DNA of 64,000 nucleotides. Source: Hyaloraphidium curvatum. Lineage: Eukaryota > Monoblepharomycota > Hyaloraphidiomycetes > Hyaloraphidiales > Hyaloraphidiaceae. The stretch covers positions 845,728-909,727 of the forward strand of contig JAIVFI010000006.1 of the NCBI GenBank assembly GCA_025558095.1, in the 5' to 3' direction. Positions 20,161-28,841 of this stretch are shown here, one piece after another. The stretch's first letter is position 1. The number at the start of each line of letters is the position of its first letter. The notes under the pieces are model-generated. The model was not told the origin of the DNA, ran no database searches, and saw only the letters and a program-made list of their open reading frames with translations. The position numbers were made by a program, and so were the translations under genes.

Positions 20161-22369
20161 TCACAAGTTATCTAAGATCCCCTTCAGCTCGTCTGCGACG
20201 TCCCCGAACGACGGCCTCGTAGCGGCATCCATCGCCCAGCACCTCTGCATCAGCGCCCACGTGGCATCCGGGGTCCCGCGCGGCCGCGGGGGCCTGAAAG
20301 GAGGGTCGTTTTGCAGCCGCGCACCGAGCGCCTGAAGGTCAATTTGCCGCAGGGCGGGAATCCACATCCCCTCGTCCTGGATCTCGTCCCAGAGGGGGAT
20401 GTCGCCCTCGGAAAGGAGCTCCCACATGGTCATTGCGAAGGCGTACACGTCCGTGGCTGTACCCGGTTTCGCCCGGGCGGAGAACACTGTGCAGCGAAGC
20501 ACGCAGGTCAGCAGACGCTAGAGTCCCTACGCGTGCATGGGGACAGACTTTCTGGCGCCATATAGTTCGGCGTTCCCCCACCGCGGTCCGTGGACTGCAG
20601 CGCCGCGGTCGTCCGTATCTTGGACATGCCGAAGTCGGAGACCTTGGCGACGCCGTTCGCGTCCACGAGGATGTTGCCGCCCTTGAGGTCCAGATGCAGG
20701 ATCGGCGTCGGCCTCGAATGGAGGTGGTTCATCCCGAGCGCGACCTGAAAGAGGAGGTGGTGCACCACGCGTGGCTCGTATGCCTTTGGCCGCAGCTTGT
20801 CGAGGTAATCCGTGGCGGTGCCACCGGCCATGAAAAGCGTGACGAGGCAAAGGGGCTCGCGGCACCATCCCATGAGGGGCAAAACTGTGCGTGAGGCGCG
20901 GTGGTTCAATCTAGGATGGTTGCAAACGAGCAACAGCCGATCTCACCGTTCTCGTGGTACGGCAGCCGGGACCACAGCTCCATCTCCTGCTCGAGCCCCG
21001 CGATGGCATTTTCGAGCTGCCTGCCCTTGAGGTTCGAGCCGCGGATCATCTTGATCGCGACCTTGGTATACTTCTGGTACGTCCCTTCGATCACCGTGCC
21101 GAAGCCGCCCTGGCCGAGATAGCGCCCCTGCTCGAGGTGCTTGCCTTCGATTTCGTAGCTGCTCTTGGAGCTTCGTTGCTTGTCTGCGGGAGGGGAAGGC
21201 TCCGTCCGGGATCGCGGCGCGATAGCGGGGTCGTACACGCTGTCCCCGCGCGCCTGCTTGGCCATCTCCTGTGCCTCGGCGATTTTGCGCTCGGCTTCCT
21301 GCTCCCGCAATTTGACCTCTTCCAGGCGTTGTGCGAGCTCGGCCTCGCGCTCCCGGGCCTGCCGATCCCGGGCTTCGTTCTCGAGCTGCTGCTGCTTCCG
21401 GAGGGCTTCCGCCTCGCCGGCTTCCCGCTGTCGTTGCCGCGTGGCCTGCTGTTCGGCTTCGATGATCCTCCGCCGCACGGCCTCTGCGGCCCGTTGCCGC
21501 TCCGACTCCCGCAAACGCTCCGCCTCCCGCAAACGCTCGACCTCCAGTAGTAGCTCGGCCTCCCGCGCTCGCTCCGCGTCTCCGCGGCGCTCGGCCTCGA
21601 GTTCCCTCTGCTTCTGCAGTGCCCTTTCCTTCCTTCCCGGATCTTTGAGGGTATCCTTGATTTGTTCGAGCAGGATAAAGGAGACTTGGTTGTCCGTAGC
21701 AAAGGCAAGGGGGTGGGTTTCTCCAGGAAACTTCAGGTCGAGATTGGTCAGGAAAGGATTGAGTTCGACCGCGGAAAGGAGGGCACGGGCGCCCTCGTCC
21801 CCGATCGAGTTGTTCCACAGCTGCAGCTCCCTCAGCACAGTGTTCCACTTCAGCATCTCGGCGAGCGCGCGGGCGCCGTCGTCCCCGATGGAGTTGCGGT
21901 GCAGGTCCAGGTTGGTCAGCGCCAAGTTGGCCTTCAGTGCCTCTGCTAGCGCGCGGGCTCCCTCGTTCCCGATGTGGTTGTTGCTCAGGTCCAGAGTGTC
22001 CAGCGCCGAGTTCCCCTTCAGCGCCTCGGCCAGCGCGCGAACACCGTCGTCGCCAATGGAATTGTTTCGCAGCTTCAGTGCTGTAATTGACGCGTGCTCT
22101 TTCAGCGCCTCCGCAAGCGCGATGGCCTCCATGTCGCCGAGGGACTCTCCGCAGGCGCTGAAGTCCCACCCCAGCCCCGCGAGCCATGGGGACCGGTACT
22201 TCGCATGGCCCGCGAGCCGTGCGCGCCAGTACTCCGCATCGCCCTTTGTCGGCTCGGCGGCCCCTAGCGCCGGCGGTGGGGGGGAGGGTTGCGCAGAGGC
22301 CTGCTGCGGGGGCGGCCGCGCATCGCTGTCCTCCTTCCCCCCCCCGCCGATGCCGAAGAGCTTCTTCAT
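20161..22369 (-). CDS. LRR - coiled-coil - protein kinase (non-RD), paralogue 1
   Basis: Exons 22369-20947, 20884-20549 and 20486-20161 give 694 residues. After MKKLFGIGGGGKED and a Pro-rich stretch come ribonuclease-inhibitor-type LRRs (~residues 75-215, e.g. LKLRNNSIGDDGVRALAEAL). Next is a ~150-residue Arg/Glu/Ala coiled coil (EAERLRESERQRAAEAVRRR), then a kinase domain. The kinase has the Gly loop GQGGFGTV, Lys in VAIKMI, catalytic loop HLDLKGGN, DFG, APE and the F-helix Asp in ATDVYAFAM. The loop reads HLD rather than HRD, so it is a non-RD kinase. Intron positions are identical to the paralogue at 28.8 kb. A GTCA-repeat element lies 56 bases upstream of the start. The ligand and target are unknown; a cytosolic sensor kinase is inferred. 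Confidence 0.88.
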
Positions 22370-22728
22370 CGCGCCACCCTCGCCGACCCGCGGCGCTCCG
22401 CAGAGGCCCGCGAGGTAGCGTGGGTTGACTGACTGACTGACAACGGGGCAAGGGATTCGCTCGCCCCGCCAAGCTCGTTCCGACGCCGCCCTCCTCCCCG
22501 CCGCCGGTCTGCCCGGAGCGCGAGGGATTGGTTCCGTGCCTGTGACGGACAGCGGGGGACGGCCGGACGGATATCAACGCCGTCCTTCCCGAGCCGTGCA
22601 CCCCAACGGGAGACAGTCGGCGCCTTGCGGCCACATCAAACCCCACTCCTCGGCGTCTGAGCTCCATCCAACGCGCCCTCCCCGCGCCCCACTCTTCATT
22701 CTCTCCCCGCCGCTGCCGGCCCACCGCG
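22370..22728. promoter_or_regulatory. Divergent promoter region, kinase 1 / ABM gene
   Basis: 359 bases between divergent starts. On the minus strand it holds the shared element described separately at 22426-22457, oriented toward the kinase. The half next to the ABM gene is GC-rich without a recognised motif. Confidence 0.55.
22426..22457 (-). promoter_or_regulatory. Shared 5' element AATCCCTT-(GTCA)4, copy 1
   Basis: Read on the minus strand: AATCCCTT, 8 bases, then four perfect GTCA units (22441-22426), then 56 bases to the kinase ATG. The same block in the same orientation precedes the kinase at 28.8 kb and the VWA gene at 45 kb. It may be a core promoter or 5'-UTR element. Confidence 0.65.
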
Positions 22729-23022
22729 ATGCCCAACCTCGTGCTCCTCGTGGAGCTCGAAATCGCCCCTGGCAACGAATCCGCCTGCACTGCCGCGATG
22801 CTCAAGAACGCCGCCGCCAGCCGCGAGGAACCGGGCTGCCTGCAATTCGACGTCCTCGTGGACCCCGAGAACGTGCGCAAGGTGCGGTTCTACGAGGTCT
22901 ACAAGGACGCCGACGCGCTGGGGGAGCACCAGAAGACGGAGCACTTCAAGGAGTGGTTGGAGAAGGGGGTGCCGCTGTTGGCGTCGAGGCAGAGGACCAC
23001 GTGGACTAGGATCGCTCCGTGA
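22729..23022 (+). CDS. ABM-superfamily (antibiotic biosynthesis monooxygenase) protein
   Basis: A single exon of 97 residues, the usual length for one dimeric ferredoxin-like ABM domain. The pattern is typical: LVLLVELEIAPGNE, then SREEPGCLQFDVLVDPENV, FYEVYKDADALGEHQKTEHF and a final strand. Members include quinol monooxygenases and small heme-degrading or signalling enzymes. The E-P-G-C...F-D and H-x3-H-F positions that line the pocket are present. The exact substrate is not assignable. It is cytosolic, with no targeting signal, and is divergent from the LRR kinase. Confidence 0.88.
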   Translation: MPNLVLLVELEIAPGNESACTAAMLKNAAASREEPGCLQFDVLVDPENVRKVRFYEVYKDADALGEHQKTEHFKEWLEKGVPLLASRQRTTWTRIAP

Positions 23023-23232
23023 TGACGGTAGTGGGGGGAACGGACGCGTTTCGGGCATTGGGGGACAGTCGCGTCCCGATTTGCCGATTTGGACGCGCTA
23101 CCGGGCTGCCGTGACCAATGAGCCAGTTAGGAAAGGGGAGCGGACGCTCTGGGACAACCTGGAGTGGGACTAGACGACGAGCTATTGAGCCGGCCTCACG
23201 ACCGTGCTATGTACATCAGATTCCTTCTTGGC

Positions 23233-24570
23233 TCAATCCGACACGTCGAACATGACCTTGAGCACCCCCTTCCCCTGCGGATCCTCCCCCTTCTCGCACC
23301 ACTGGTACCCCTCCTGCGCCTGCCCCATCCCAATATGGTGCGACGCCAGCGGCTTCAGGTTGACGGTGCCGTCGGTGATCATGCGGAGCGCGGTGGGGTA
23401 GTCCGGGCCGTAGAACCACGACTGGCCGCACGGAGCGAGCTTCAGATTGTGCCATGCTCCGGCAAGAGCGGTCAACCCACCCCTCGGATCTCGAGCTCTC
23501 GGGGCAGCAGCTGCCACAGGTTCAACTTGACGTGCACCGTCGCGATCCCGACCATCTGCACCACCCCACCCTCCTTGACCGCCAGGCACCCCGTCTCGAG
23601 CGTCGCCTCGTGCCCTGCCGCGTCCACGACCACGTCGATCTCCTCCCCCGCGAACGCCTCCTTAGCCTTCTCCGCGGCCTGCTTCGGGTCCAGCCCCGCG
23701 ACGTCCACCGCCGCATCGGCGCCGAACGCCTTCACCGCCTCGAGCCTCTTGGCCTTGACGTCCGCCACTACCACCCTCCCCGCGCCCTCGCCCTTGGCCG
23801 CGATCAGCGCCAGCTGCCCGATCGGCCCGGCGCCGAGCACCAGCACGCGATCGCCCTTCTTCACCTTCGCGCGGCGCACGGCGTGCAGCGAGATGGCGAA
23901 CGGCTCGCACATCGCGGCCTCCTCGAACGTCACGTGGTCCGCGAGCTTGTGGCACTTGTCGGCGCGGTGCACGTGGTATTCGGCCAGCATAGTCAGGCCC
24001 TCGTACTTGCCCGACTTGTGCGTGGGTTCCAGAGCGACGCGGTCGCCGACCTTGAGGTTCGTCACGCCGGGGCCGAGCTCCGCTACGACCCCGCTGCCTT
24101 CGTGGCCCAAAATAAGTGGGTCCTTGGATTCGGTGCCGGGGGCGGCGCCTTCCCAGTGCGAGGCAAACATGTGCACGTCGCTGGGGAGGTGGAGCGCATG
24201 AGTGGACGATAATGGAGCCCATTGCCGAAACACTGAAGCCAGGAACGGCCTGACACAAGTTTCCGGCGCTGGAATGCTGGCAGGCGGGGAACGGCCCGGC
24301 GCCAGCATCCTCGGACCCCGGGAGACACTTTCCCCGTCCCTTCCTCCGTCCCTCCCAGCGCCTCCATTCTCCCCGTTCCGACCCTCCAGCCGCACCGCAT
24401 TCGGCGTCAACGCACCTCCCGCAGATCCCGACCCGCTTCATGCGCACCAGCACCTGCCCCTCCCCCGGCTTGGGCCTCTCGATGCTGTCCACGCGGAGCT
24501 CCCGGTGCGCGTGCAGGCGGACGGCGTCCATCGCCTTGTCGTCCGGGATCGGCATGGCGGCGGCCGGCAT
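23233..24570 (-). CDS. Zinc-dependent medium-chain dehydrogenase (sorbitol/xylitol dehydrogenase type)
   Basis: Exons 24570-24416, 24180-23481 and 23421-23233 give 347 residues. The catalytic zinc Cys is in VGICGS (created across the first intron), His and Glu in ILGHEGSG, and MCEPFAISLHA has the polyol-dehydrogenase proton-relay Glu. The NAD-binding Rossmann motif is VLGAGPIGQLALI with the specificity Asp in VVVADVKAKRL. The family oxidises polyols such as sorbitol or xylitol to ketoses with NAD+. The structural-zinc cysteine loop of animal and plant members is replaced (HKSGKYEG region), a common variation in polyol dehydrogenases. Intron 1, at 235 bases, is long for this window. The start could also be the ATG at 24555. 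Confidence 0.88.
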
Positions 24571-25711
24571 GGAGGGTGGAGACAGGGGCGGGGAACGGGT
24601 GGGATTTCGGTGGCGGCGCCGCGAACCCCGGCGCGACCGGCCGTCTTTTGCCACACAAACCACTCGGAGCATATTGAGGTCAATACAGTCGATGATGCGA
24701 GTACTGAATCCAAGGAAGGTGGACTTCCCTTGCTCTTGATTGGGCGTTCAGCTTGAAGGATCGCTGCCCGGTTTCGGCTGCTTGCCCGAGCAGCACTGGT
24801 AGCTTCAAAGTGAGCCCTCCCACGACGCGAGGTGGCTTGCGTCAGCATTCCGTCCATCGTCAAGGTAAGTCGACTTGAAACTGACCTCAAGCGAGCGGTG
24901 CTGGACACTCAGATGCTTCGCAGTGTTTACAGGGTCGTGCAGTGCGCCAACCGGTCTGCGCGGGCTGAAACAGTCCGCCCCAACAGCAGACGGTGCCACG
25001 CCGTTACGCCGGCGTCGACTGGGGGGAGATCCGCAAACTCCCAGGAGCAGGGGAACGTACCGGCGCGCCTCGGCAGCCCGACCTCGGCGGCGGCGACCCC
25101 AAAGACCAAGACCCCAGACCCGGAGCACGCGAGAGGGTACCAACCTGGTGAGCGTTGCCGTTGTTCATGATTGACGCGGCGGAGGATGTCGACGAGAGCG
25201 GGGGAAGGGAGGAAACGGGTGAGTGGGGTTGTTGACGGGGTGGTGGGGTCGGCGGGGCCGCTGCAGCCGAGAGGTCGGGTCTCGCGGGCGTGTTCTTGAC
25301 GACGGTGGGCGGGCCGACACTGGCAGGCTGCTGGGTGGGGGGGGAGTATGCAGTAGGCGAGCGGGAGATCGATCGAAGCCCGAGTATCGCCGAGCTTTGC
25401 CTTTCTCGGACATAATGTGCAGGTCTCGGGGGAACAGGACCGCGGGACCATCAAGCGCTGGAGACAGGGCAGCCAGCATCGGCTGGGGAAGACAGAGCTC
25501 GATCCAGCGTAGAGCGGCGGTGGCGGACGCGATGGGGCCGGGAAGCGGAGATGGAGAGCGAGTGACGTGGCACGAGGCAGAGCAAGATCGGCAAAGTGCA
25601 CGTGGATCATCGAGCGAGCGCAGGGGCAGAGCACGTGTAGTAGTAGCGCATAGAGCCGGAGCACATCCTCGAGGAGCAGTTATCAGCACGTCAGCAGGGA
25701 GTTGTTGAGCG
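24571..25711. other. Gene-poor stretch between dehydrogenase and reverse-transcriptase gene
   Basis: About 1.1 kb has no frame I can support as protein. Several open frames exist on both strands but are low-complexity and show no family motif. The 5' part must hold the dehydrogenase promoter; the right part may be the 3' flank of the retroelement. Confidence 0.35.
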
Positions 25712-25761
25712 CACCGGCCTGGTGGGCGGGAGAGGCGAGGGTCCCGCCCACCAGGCCGGTG
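25712..25761. repeat. Perfect 20-bp inverted repeat (hairpin) downstream of the reverse transcriptase
   Basis: The arms at 25712-25731 and 25742-25761 are exact reverse complements (left arm CACCGGCCTGGTGGGCGGGA), separated by 10 bases. It lies about 50 bases beyond the stop of the reverse-transcriptase ORF, so in the RNA it would form a very stable 3' stem-loop. It could be an element boundary, a priming structure or a terminator-like signal. Confidence 0.75.
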
Positions 25762-25810
25762 GGGGGACCCTGCGCTCTCCCGATCACGGGCGCGGCGGCG
25801 GGTAGAGCAG

Positions 25811-27565
25811 CTAGACGCGCCCGGCCGCGTTGAGCAAGTCACGGAGCGATCGGCGGGTGCGAGCACGAGCGAAGAAGCCGAGGAGTGCAGCGCCTGCGGG
25901 GATCTGACGCCACAGGCGATCGTAGGCGCGCAGGATAAGAGCAACAGGGTAGGAGCGTGCCACAACGTAGTGCTTGGCGTAGCGGACGAGCGCAGCAACG
26001 AGGTCGTCGCGACGCGTTGAGCGATCGTGGATCGCGCGGAACCGAGCTATCACCACGTGGAGGAAGAGCGAGTGGGGGTATGGGTTGTCGAAATCCGGCA
26101 GAGCGTTGACTGGGAAGGCAAAGAGGTCGCGCTTGTTGAAGTGCCGTGAGTGGACCCGGAGGTCAGGCGCAATCCACACCGTGCAGTCCAGGTAGTTCGA
26201 GAGGACGTCGGAAGAGTTGCTGCGCTCGAGGTCGAGGCCGATTTCGCGGAAGTACGGCGCGACGATAGCCATGAAGTCATCGTGGCGGAAGCCGAAGACG
26301 TTGATGTCATCCATGAGGCGCTTCCAGGCGTGCGAGAGGCGGGGAAAGGAGCCGCGCTCGCTGAGAAAGATACGAAGCTCAAGCCGGAGCAGGACCAGGT
26401 TGGCGATCTGCGGGCTGGAGTGCCCACCCTGGGGGATGCCCAGGATCTGGCGGAGCACACGGTCCCCGAGCGAAGCGTACGTGAAGTCGAGAACGATATC
26501 GAGGAGCATCATGAGCTTGTCCGCGTTGTAGAACATCGACCGATTGGCCATGAAGGGGGCCTCATCGGTCGAAATCCACTCGGCCTTGGCTTCGCGCCAG
26601 GACCTGTTGTGCGTCACCACGATGTAGCGATCCTGGTAGCGTTCGTGGCCAAACACGAGGTCGAGTAGCTGACGAATATGGGAGCGGACTGCGTTGTGGC
26701 GGAGCGCGTTGTAGAGGTTGGAGACGTCGTAGGAGTTGACAGCCGTCGAGAAACGCGGCATCTTCGACACGAACTCGGCACCGTTCGACACGAGCGTGAA
26801 GCCGTCGATCGCGGGAAAGGCCAGAGGCAGCAGTTCTCGTAGCGTCTCTGTCACCAGCTGGAGAGCGGCACCCAGTATCATGTCCGGCTTGTGCGTCAGA
26901 ACCTGGACCATCGCGCAGATCGGCCGGAGCTTGTACGGGGTCTTGTGCATCTTCAGCGTGCCGTAGAGGCGGCCCAGGACGGGCTTGGCGCGGAGGAGCG
27001 GAGTTCCGAGGGCCTCCAGTCGGGTATCAAGCCGAGCAGCGATGGCCTCCACCGTCTCGTCGACAACGGTGTAGGAAGGGGAGTCCATGAAGACGGCGTG
27101 GACCAGGTCGCCGTATAGGCGAGGGCAGATAAAGCCCCACACCTGATCGGCGGCCTTGTCCACGTTGGTAGCCACGATCTTCGACAGGAGCGACTTGAGC
27201 TCACGGTCCAGGCGCTTCTCCTCCTGGCGCGAGAAGCGAAGGGCACGGTCTGGGACATAAGTCGTAGCGACGTCGCGCAGGAAGGTAGCGAAGGCGGAGG
27301 ACCACGCCAGCAGAGCAGTGCGCACGGCCATCGGCGTCGTCGGCTTGATGAGCGACTCCACGGCCATGTGGATGGAGCCAATGAACAACTCAGCCTCAGC
27401 AAGGACGTCCGCATCTTTTGCAGGTCGGTGGTTAGGGTTGCGCCCAAAGCCACGGCGGAGCAGAGGGGTCGGCAGGAAGCCAAGGTCGTTGGTGCAGAGG
27501 TGACGACCACCGTGACGAGCCAGGGTCCAACACGATCGCCCCGCCCCCATTCCGTTGTCAACCAT
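25811..27565 (-). CDS. Reverse transcriptase of a retroelement (uncertain class)
   Basis: 584 residues from the ATG at 27565. Core RT blocks are visible: GRLYGTLKMHKTPYKLRPIC (fingers), the motif A Asp in YDVSNLYNALRH, motif B LGIPQGGHSSPQIANLVLL and the motif C aspartates in RLMDDINVFGF. A thumb-like region follows with HFNKRDLFAFP. The catalytic Asp and DD are intact and no stop interrupts it. I see no endonuclease, integrase or RNase H domain, so it could be an endonuclease-deficient Penelope-like RT, a domesticated gene or a truncated element; class assignment is inference. The start lies 5 bases from the start of the oppositely oriented LRR gene, and the frame stays open antisense to that gene. 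Confidence 0.78.
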   Translation of the reverse strand: MVDNGMGAGRSCWTLARHGGRHLCTNDLGFLPTPLLRRGFGRNPNHRPAKDADVLAEAELFIGSIHMAVESLIKPTTPMAVRTALLAWSSAFATFLRDVATTYVPDRALRFSRQEEKRLDRELKSLLSKIVATNVDKAADQVWGFICPRLYGDLVHAVFMDSPSYTVVDETVEAIAARLDTRLEALGTPLLRAKPVLGRLYGTLKMHKTPYKLRPICAMVQVLTHKPDMILGAALQLVTETLRELLPLAFPAIDGFTLVSNGAEFVSKMPRFSTAVNSYDVSNLYNALRHNAVRSHIRQLLDLVFGHERYQDRYIVVTHNRSWREAKAEWISTDEAPFMANRSMFYNADKLMMLLDIVLDFTYASLGDRVLRQILGIPQGGHSSPQIANLVLLRLELRIFLSERGSFPRLSHAWKRLMDDINVFGFRHDDFMAIVAPYFREIGLDLERSNSSDVLSNYLDCTVWIAPDLRVHSRHFNKRDLFAFPVNALPDFDNPYPHSLFLHVVIARFRAIHDRSTRRDDLVAALVRYAKHYVVARSYPVALILRAYDRLWRQIPAGAALLGFFARARTRRSLRDLLNAAGRV

Positions 27566-27569
27566 CGCG

Positions 27570-28601
27570 ATGCCGAACACCGATGCCGGCCCGGACGCGG
27601 CCGCCGACGTTCCCTTCCTCCCTCTCGACGTGCTTGGCCTGGTCATGGAGTGCCTTGTGTCGCAGCGCCGTCGCCGCACGCTCCTCGAGCTGCTCCTGTC
27701 CGACAAGGCGACGTTCGCGTTCGGCCACGGCGTCCTCGTGCGGGAGCTCGCGTTCCGCGGAGGCGCCGACGACGATCGCTGGGCGACGTTCGCGTTCCGC
27801 CCCGACGGCGCGTCGGGCTTCGAGCACGTGCGGACCATCAGCGCCCGCGGGGAGTCGGCGGCGGCGCTCGCGGTGATGCAGCGCGTCGCCAAGAACGTGC
27901 GCCGCGTGACGCTCGAAATCGAGAGCGTGACATACGGCTCCAATTTCTTGAAGGCGATCTCGCAGTGCGCCGCCCTACGCACTTTGGAAGTCACCTTTGT
28001 CCGCGTTGACCTCGACGCCGCGCTCGCCCCCCTCCCTTCCCTCCCCCGCTCAATCTCCCACGTCTTCATCCGCTTCATCCTCATCCCCGACGGCCGCCGC
28101 GTGCTGGAGCTCCTCGCGCGCTCCCCCGCCCTCGAGACGTGGGACCTCGGCGGGCTGTACGACCTCAACCTGCGGCTGCCCACATTCCCGACCCTCGTTC
28201 CGAAGCTGCGCCGCGTGCAGCTCCTGAGGAACGCGCACCTGGCAGAGCTGGCGACGCTGCCGCTGCGGCTGAGGGAGCTGGTCGTGGGGCTGGACGTGGA
28301 CCGGGGGAGGCTGTGGGCCACCAGGAATTTGCTCGAGGGGCTGAGGGAGCTGAGGTTCGAGTACGGCGCGACGTCGGACCTGCTTTCGGCCGCGCTGCCC
28401 GAGTCGCTGGAGAAGCTGACGATCGACGGCGCGCTGCTGTCCCTGGAGCCCGGGGAGTTCACGGCAGTGAGGGAGAAGCTCGACAGGCCGGGGCTGCGGG
28501 TGGTGCTGGTGAGGAAGATCCACTACGGCGCGTCGAGCTGGAACAGGGAGGAAGAGGTCGCGTTCTGGAGGTCGATGCCGAATGTTGTGATCGAGATGTG
28601 A
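27570..28601 (+). CDS. LRR/F-box-like protein
   Basis: A single exon of 343 residues. The N-terminus PFLPLDVLGLVMECLVSQRRRRTLLELLLSDK has the shape of an F-box (P-x-D-L/V-x4-...-L), followed by irregular leucine-rich strands (LRTLEVTFVRVDLDAALAPL, LRRVQLLRNAHLAELATL, LRELVVGLDVDRG, LRELRFEYGA, LEKLTIDGALLSL). F-box/LRR proteins select substrates for SCF ubiquitin ligases. The F-box match is moderate and LRRs are diverged. Start ATG at 27570 was preferred to a TTG upstream. It sits head-to-head with the reverse-transcriptase gene, almost without spacer, and resembles the LRR gene at 39.5-40.3 kb in style. Confidence 0.7.
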   Translation: MPNTDAGPDAAADVPFLPLDVLGLVMECLVSQRRRRTLLELLLSDKATFAFGHGVLVRELAFRGGADDDRWATFAFRPDGASGFEHVRTISARGESAAALAVMQRVAKNVRRVTLEIESVTYGSNFLKAISQCAALRTLEVTFVRVDLDAALAPLPSLPRSISHVFIRFILIPDGRRVLELLARSPALETWDLGGLYDLNLRLPTFPTLVPKLRRVQLLRNAHLAELATLPLRLRELVVGLDVDRGRLWATRNLLEGLRELRFEYGATSDLLSAALPESLEKLTIDGALLSLEPGEFTAVREKLDRPGLRVVLVRKIHYGASSWNREEEVAFWRSMPNVVIEM

Positions 28602-28750
28602 TTCTCCGCGGAAAGGGCGAATAGAACTGAGCCCAGTCTTCCAAGCTGTCCCAACGCAAGTAGCCCCCTTGCAGGCCCACTTGATCGTGCGCCCAATGGG
28701 CCTCAGTCAATCCTACGATGCGGGGACCATGGCTCGGCGGCGGGATTGGG

Positions 28751-28782
28751 AATCCCTTGCTCCGCCGTCAGTCAGTCAGTCA
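28751..28782 (+). promoter_or_regulatory. Shared 5' element AATCCCTT-(GTCA)4, copy 2
   Basis: AATCCCTT at 28751, 8 bases, then four perfect GTCA units at 28767-28782, 59 bases before the kinase ATG. The 16 bases between and around the blocks differ from copy 1 at only a few positions, and the following leader (CTCGCGGGCCTCTG) is also shared with copy 1. Confidence 0.65.
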
Positions 28783-28841
28783 AGCGCGTGCATGTCCTCG
28801 CGGGCCTCTGTGGAGTGCTGCGGGCCTGCGGCAGGGACGCG

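Noticed and set aside
24571-25711. Open frames of 100-250 codons on both strands between the dehydrogenase and the RT gene
   Set aside because: They have no domain, signal or paralogue, overlap one another and look like chance frames in GC-rich DNA.
27566-28462. N-terminal extension of the reverse-transcriptase frame to about 28462
   Set aside because: It lies antisense to the LRR/F-box-like gene, is Ser/Arg-rich without RT features, and similarity to RT begins only after 27565.
28767-28782. GTCA repeats as a simple microsatellite
   Set aside because: Three loci have exactly four units in the same orientation and are coupled to AATCCCTT at a fixed side, which a random microsatellite would not show. 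They were kept as a putative regulatory element.
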